A DNA stretch of 64,000 nt from Cryptomeria japonica (lineage: Eukaryota; Streptophyta; Pinopsida; Cupressales; Cupressaceae): assembly GCF_030272615.1 (NCBI RefSeq), contig NC_081411.1, forward strand, positions 837,794,136-837,858,135. The letters are read 5' to 3'. Numbering within the stretch: position 1 is the first letter of the stretch; each line of letters begins with the position of its first letter. Positions 59,135 to 64,000 of this stretch are shown in pieces. The notes below the pieces were generated by a model. It did not search any database. It saw only the letters and a program-made list of their open reading frames with translations, and was not told where the DNA came from. The translations under genes were made by a program, and so were the position numbers.

Positions 59135-60300
59135 TGTTATACCCAATATGGAAAGCTAATGTACTGAGAGGGGAGGGGTGAATCAGTACTTCAAATCCTT
59201 TCTTCAACAATAACTTTACTGTTAAGCATAAACCAAAAACTATTGTAACATAACATAAAGCTAAAATAAATAAATAAAAATCATACATGATTCACTCCAT
59301 AACACATATATTTTGGTTACGCAAAAACTCTTGGTTAGAGAGAAAAAATACGGTGGGGATGGCACCTACAACTTCACTACTACAATAATAAAGGGTGCTT
59401 GGTTAGAGCTACATGTTTAGCTATTTCTGATAGCTTACCCTATTAGGAGTATCAAGATCATTATATCTACCTTGCTAAAGGATTTTACAACACTTTAACT
59501 AAATGTTGCACCTGGTTAAAGGCTTTACAATTTATAGACTTTGTTAGAGTCTTTTACCCTGTTAAAGGTTTCTCTTACAACTCAAAATATTACAATAAAA
59601 TCTTTACAAATATCTGCAACTTCACATCTAAAATGTTATAGCAGATTCTATGTGCTCAAAATGAGATTACCTTGCTTATAGCATAGCTTGGTAACCCATA
59701 GATTAACTCAATAAACCCTTCTGTTTACTCTGTTCCTTGACTGTTCTCTGAAATCCTTCTCGGTGACCTCTGTGTCTCTGATAGTCACAATACATAGTGC
59801 CTCCTTATGTATCACACATGTCTTGCTTCATATATCTCTATTTGATCCTTAATTCATGCTGTATAAATAGATCTCTTATGTCGGTGATCTGGCTCATTAC
59901 TTCGATCTTACAAACATGATTTATCGAATGAATAACCATACAAAATATTTCATTGGATAGATAACCTCAAAATCATATAAAATTTTTAAGTGCAATTTCC
60001 AATGTGATAACGGACTTTGTTCCTCGATCTTGTAACATGTTTCTCATGTGTGTTTAGGTTCAATGAATCTGGTAACAAGTTTCACTCAGTGTGTGTTAAC
60101 TCGGTATATCATTTTTGATGCTCGGTAGACATAGAGTGTTACTCGGTAGACAACTCGGTGTATACTAGGCTCTGTGACTACTTTCTTCTATAATCGACTA
60201 CTTTGTGTTTACTGACTAAATATTTTGGTAGTAGTAACCGACTAGAGTATACAGAATGACTTTGGACATAAAACTAATGGCAACTTAGTAAGTAGTAACA
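59135..60300 (-). repeat. 5' LTR of element E
   Basis: 1166 bp, plus-strand ends TGTTATACCC and AGTAGTAACA, followed by ggttt. It matches 11905-13050 closely. The minus-strand TATA box is near 59865 (CTATTTATAC). Confidence 0.9.
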
Positions 60301-60538
60301 GGTTTTTCCCCTTACAGGGTTTCCATGTACAAATATTGGTGTTATGTGTTGTGGATCTTATTGTCTTTCTATTTCATGCACTAATATTTACTGGTACTGC
60401 AATTAACTGATAAACTGTCTATTGGCATAAAGTTTGGTTTACCGGTATTAAGCATTTGGTTTGGATAAGTTGTTTTTGGTTTAAATTTATTTGACAACTT
60501 ATTCACCCCCCCCTCTCAGTTGTCTCCAGGACCTAACA
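60301..60538 (+). repeat. Right fragment of outer LTR G'
   Basis: ggtttttccccttacagggt through CCAGGACCTAACA matches the right 240 bp of LTR G (25200-25437). With 11851-11904 it is the LTR into which E inserted. Confidence 0.85.
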
Positions 60539-62997
60539 ACCACCTCTCAAAGAGGACAAAATATCAAATTTCTTTCTTGGTTCATCTTTTCAATAGAGCC
60601 TCTTTTACAATATTCAAACAAGGTACAATACTTTTTATATCAAAATTTTCATTGAATTGACTCTTCCCAATGATAACATTAGACTTAAATAAAATTAATT
60701 ACTTTCTTGAATGAAAACAATAAAAAAAATATGCAACTCAACAAATTTGAACTAATAAACAAATTAGATCCTGATCCCTCTATTTAGAAGGAAAGAACAT
60801 TCATTCATGGAGACAATGGCTGAGAACACCCAATAGTGTTTCATTTTATTCAACTTGAATATAAAATATCATTATAAAATTTCATTTACAAAGATAAAAT
60901 AAAATTTTCACAAATGCCTATAGTTTGACTATTTCAAGCCTAGATTACAAGTGATAGGCTCCTTTCTACATTCGATTTCTAGATCTATGTTTTTTAGTTG
61001 ATTTCTAGCTCTTTATTTTATTTTGTATGATGATTATTTTCTATTTTGCATGATTTCTTGTCTTAATCATATCCAATAATATCAAGTCAAAAGGTTGAAT
61101 AATTGATCATAGTGCCCAAACCTCCTAAGAGATTGAAGCTAAGCCTAATTGATTGTTCCCTAATAAAATGATATCCCAATTGGAAATGGTTCCAAGTTTG
61201 CATTTCTAGGCTAGAGACAAGCATTTCTACCATTTCAATTATATTGTGGAAACTCTAGTTTCTTTAGTTGAACCACTCGCTCCTCATCATGTTAAGTAAT
61301 TAAGAGAAGTACATAATGATGGAGATAAATTGAAATATTAGATAATCTAATGGTTTAACTTTATAAATATGTTGATGATTGACACTTATATGATACTTGA
61401 ATCCCAAGTTGGTAATTTTGAGGTTTTATAATGGTAATTTCTCATGTAGTGGAGATGTCTACTTTATCCATCTATTAACTCTAAAACACACTTTGATAGA
61501 GAATTATTAAGAGGATTCTCTATCTGATAACTTTCGTGTGGAATGTCCAATTCATAGGTTAATTTATTCTTAAGAAAAAAAAACCATAGGAAGGTAATAT
61601 ATTCAATTTTACACACATAAAAACCCAATGAGAATACATAGGATGATGTTCATGTGATTGAATATATTTTAGTGTTATGAAATGTAGAGTTTTCATTTAG
61701 ATATAACATTTTACTCAAATAGATTTTGTTGAAAATCATTTTTAGAGCTCTCATAGTAGTAGTTGCAAATTAGTTGTTGGTTCTACAAATGCAGCTCACT
61801 CTTCATCCATTAATTTACAAAAGCATCCATTTCACTTAGCCCATCAATCGTTTTGCACAACCACTTTAGTAAAATTTGAGATAGGGTCCCCTACCTTGTA
61901 CATAGGTTTAGTGGAAAATTTTCGTTGTCTATTTTATTTTGGTCTTGACTCTTTCCATACATTATTTATTTGCTTGTTGCAAGCTTCTTTCTACCAATCA
62001 TGCTCTTTTAGTTTCTTAAATCTTTCCCAATGGATTTGTTACACTAATCCTAGCTAGAGATTTTAGGTCCCTACTATGTCTACAAGATCATTGTCCCTGG
62101 TTAGAGCTACTTGTTAGCCTTGTATTTGAGTTAGCCATATCTTAAGCTTTGTATATAAATTTTCAATATCCATCATGTTGAACTTGTAGTGATATTATTA
62201 ATTTAGTTTGTGCATGCATTTTTAAAAATCTCATTCACCAAATTATTTGTTGAATTGTAAGCTTTCACTCATCTATGTTATCAAAAAGTTAATATTGTAC
62301 AATACCATGTGCAATTTAATCCTACAAAATGAAATAATCAAAGACCAATCCATGAGCATATAGGTGTAAAATAAATCTTGCATCAACCAAAAATATTTAC
62401 TTTTTCAACAAGGGCTAAAGATGACAGGGTTACTATTTTTGGTAGGGTTACTAAATTTAGTAAGATTTCATTTGTGCATGTATGATTTTGAAAAATAAAA
62501 CCAAGGAGAAGAATGCAAAAATATATTTACTAGAGAAAGAATCATCTCAATATCCTATATTATTTGGGAGATATTAATGTTTCAACATTCAAAAATCCTA
62601 TTAAAAATTATTCAACTTGAATTTTTGGTAGAGTCGTGGTTAGGAGGGACCTCAAGGAGATCAATCTAGACCATGCAACAAGAGTAAACCATAATCAAAA
62701 CCAATTATAATCTATCAATAACATGTAGGCTACAACATTCGGCTCACTAGCCTGAATAAATACAAGCTCAATTATAGTGTTGGTCCACTCCAAACCTCTT
62801 AATCTCAAGACAAATATTCTATGTTCTAAAAACTATTTTCTACAAGCTCAATTACATTGATTTATATGATCAAGAGGGATCCGCATCAGGCCAAGAAGAA
62901 TTAAATGTTGATGAATAAGGTAAAATGTGTAAAACCACCAGGTTGGCCTTTGCCAAAGACAATCCTCTCGAAAATCCAAAGTATGAGGTGTGCACCA
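60539..62997. other. Unassigned AT-rich sequence
   Basis: No frame above about 65 codons, no LTR end, PBS or repeat unit was recognised. A few fragments read like decayed coding, but stops occur every few codons in all frames. It may be old retroelement debris or host intergenic DNA. Confidence 0.4.
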
Positions 62998-64000
62998 TGT
63001 TAGATAGTTCAAATAACCGGAAGATAACTAAGAGGGGGGGTGAATCAGTTGTCACCAGATTACAGGAGCCTTAAGCAATTGAAAGATTAATAACTAAACA
63101 CATAAGATCAATATCGGAATACATAAACCAATTACCGAAATAGAAGATATACCAATTAAGAACAAGCAATAATTAGAGAATAAACACCATCCACATGACA
63201 CCAAGATTTGTACGTGGAAAACCTGGTAAAGGGAAAAACCATGGTGGGAAGCCTACCCATAGTCATATAATACTTCTGCAGTAAGTATGTGATATAAAAT
63301 TGAGGGGCCTGCACTTGCAAGAAGGCCAACAGCCTAGAGCACACTGCTCATTACAAAAGGAATCTCACTGACTACATAAAAATATAGACTACAATCCAGA
63401 AGGAAGAATGAAATGCAATGATAGCATCTCCTATGCTTGAATATAGTTCTGATTAAGCTCAATATAGGAGGACTTAATACTCTTACATAAACCCAACTCG
63501 ATCACCAATGATTGACCAAATTCTTTGAATGATTATTACATTATTCTCTCGTATACATCATTTCCTTTCCCTTACATTCCATACATGATCTACAATGAGA
63601 TCTTACATCATATATATAAACCTTCAACCATAAACAATAAGGTCGGCCACCAGACAATAAAGCAATTAAATAATTATAAAACATATCATCCTAAGACCAA
63701 ACAAATAATATCCAACTCATAAGACATACCGGAAACACATCAAGAAGATCAAACAACACATTACATTAAGTCGGTCCATAACCTAGATAAGACTGGACCC
63801 AATTTAGGTCCACACATGCTAAAGCAATGATCCCAATCAGCCAAGTCTCTAACACGATGACCATCAACATTCTGAATCTCTACTTGAAGCCGCACCGACA
63901 CCACTTATGCATAACATCAGAGATCTTCAGTAAAGCTCTGCCGGTGAAACCCTCATCGAATCAACAACCAAGATTACCATTTTATAAGATAGCATCCAAT
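62998..64000 (-). repeat. Partial copia-like LTR H
   Basis: The plus strand starts TGTTAGATAGTTCAAATAAC. The minus strand shows the same ordered blocks as G: a TATA-like TTTATATATATGATGTAAG near 63610-63625, CACCATGGTTTTTCCC and TTTTCCACGTACAAATC near 63205-63245, and CTGATTCACCCCCCC at about 63035-63048. No PBS follows the LTR end on the left, so this would be the downstream end of an element or a solo LTR. The right end lies beyond the window. Confidence 0.65.

Larger units (their letters stand above)
11905..60300 (-). mobile_element. Element E: pol-less LTR retrotransposon, host of two nested insertions
   Basis: The left LTR (11905-13050) and right LTR (59135-60300) have the same orientation and are flanked by ggttt (11900-11904 and 60301-60305). 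The PBS is at 59121-59132 and the PPT at 13051-13063, so the element reads right to left. Removing insertion block 14955-25437 and element A (27600-58108, TSD tatag) leaves about 7.4 kb: two LTRs of about 1.15 kb and 5.1 kb of interior. The interior carries ORF1 (59072 to 27227 across A) and ORF2 (26710 to 13432 across the block). I see no integrase, reverse transcriptase, RNase H or protease motif. Truncated copy E2 has the start of both ORFs in the same order. Confidence 0.8.

Noticed and set aside
60539-62997. Possible decayed endogenous pararetrovirus or LINE
   Set aside because: No motif such as YxDD, knuckle or DSG survives in any frame; the stop density is that of random AT-rich DNA.

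Overview
This window looks like intergenic DNA from a large plant nuclear genome, most likely a gymnosperm or conifer. That is an inference from the density and nesting of LTR retrotransposons, the very long LTRs and the AT-rich background. I find no convincing host gene, tRNA, rRNA, CRISPR array or bacterial feature. Nearly everything is LTR-retrotransposon sequence, mostly broken by in-frame stops and small frameshifts, so coding entries are given as pseudogenes.

Layout, left to right. (1) 1-4282: minus-strand Ty3-type element cut by the window edge, with protease region and G-patch, primer-binding site (PBS) and a 1.78 kb LTR carrying a GC-rich 30-bp tandem repeat. It sits in element I. 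(2) 4283-10968: element I, minus strand, a non-coding internal region plus a 3.1 kb LTR. (3) 11851-60538: a nest. The outermost layer is a fragmentary copia-like LTR (G') interrupted by element E. E (11905-60300, minus strand, LTRs about 1.15 kb, target-site duplication (TSD) ggttt) carries two nests of its own. The first, at 14955-25437, is a truncated plus-strand copy of the same family (E2), itself hit by a Ty1/copia element F (17341-23604, TSD tggag) and a solo LTR G. The second, at 27600-58108 (TSD tatag), is element A, a LARD-like element with 4.92 kb LTRs and no coding capacity. A contains a 4.17 kb solo LTR D (35612-39776, TSD ttaac) in its internal region. Its 3' LTR contains a chromovirus B (43074-50963) and a gag-protease-only element C (51883-57147, TSD aggtt). 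(4) 60539-62997: unassigned AT-rich DNA. (5) 62998-64000: part of another copia-like LTR, H.

Most unusual content. With the insertions set aside, element E has both LTRs, a PBS, a polypurine tract (PPT) and a TSD, but its 5.1 kb interior shows no protease, integrase, reverse transcriptase or RNase H. It carries ORF1 (443 codons: coiled coil, then five CCHC-type knuckles) and ORF2 (about 930 codons, no family I recognise). Both begin in the second copy E2. E is the best candidate here for an undescribed non-autonomous retrotransposon family. A and I (large non-coding elements) and C (gag-protease-only) are further non-autonomous forms, so much of the window appears to depend on enzymes supplied in trans. 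Autonomous-type pol genes are seen only in B and F, both damaged.

Boundaries rest on LTR ends, PBS, PPT and TSDs read by eye. No alignment or database search was run.
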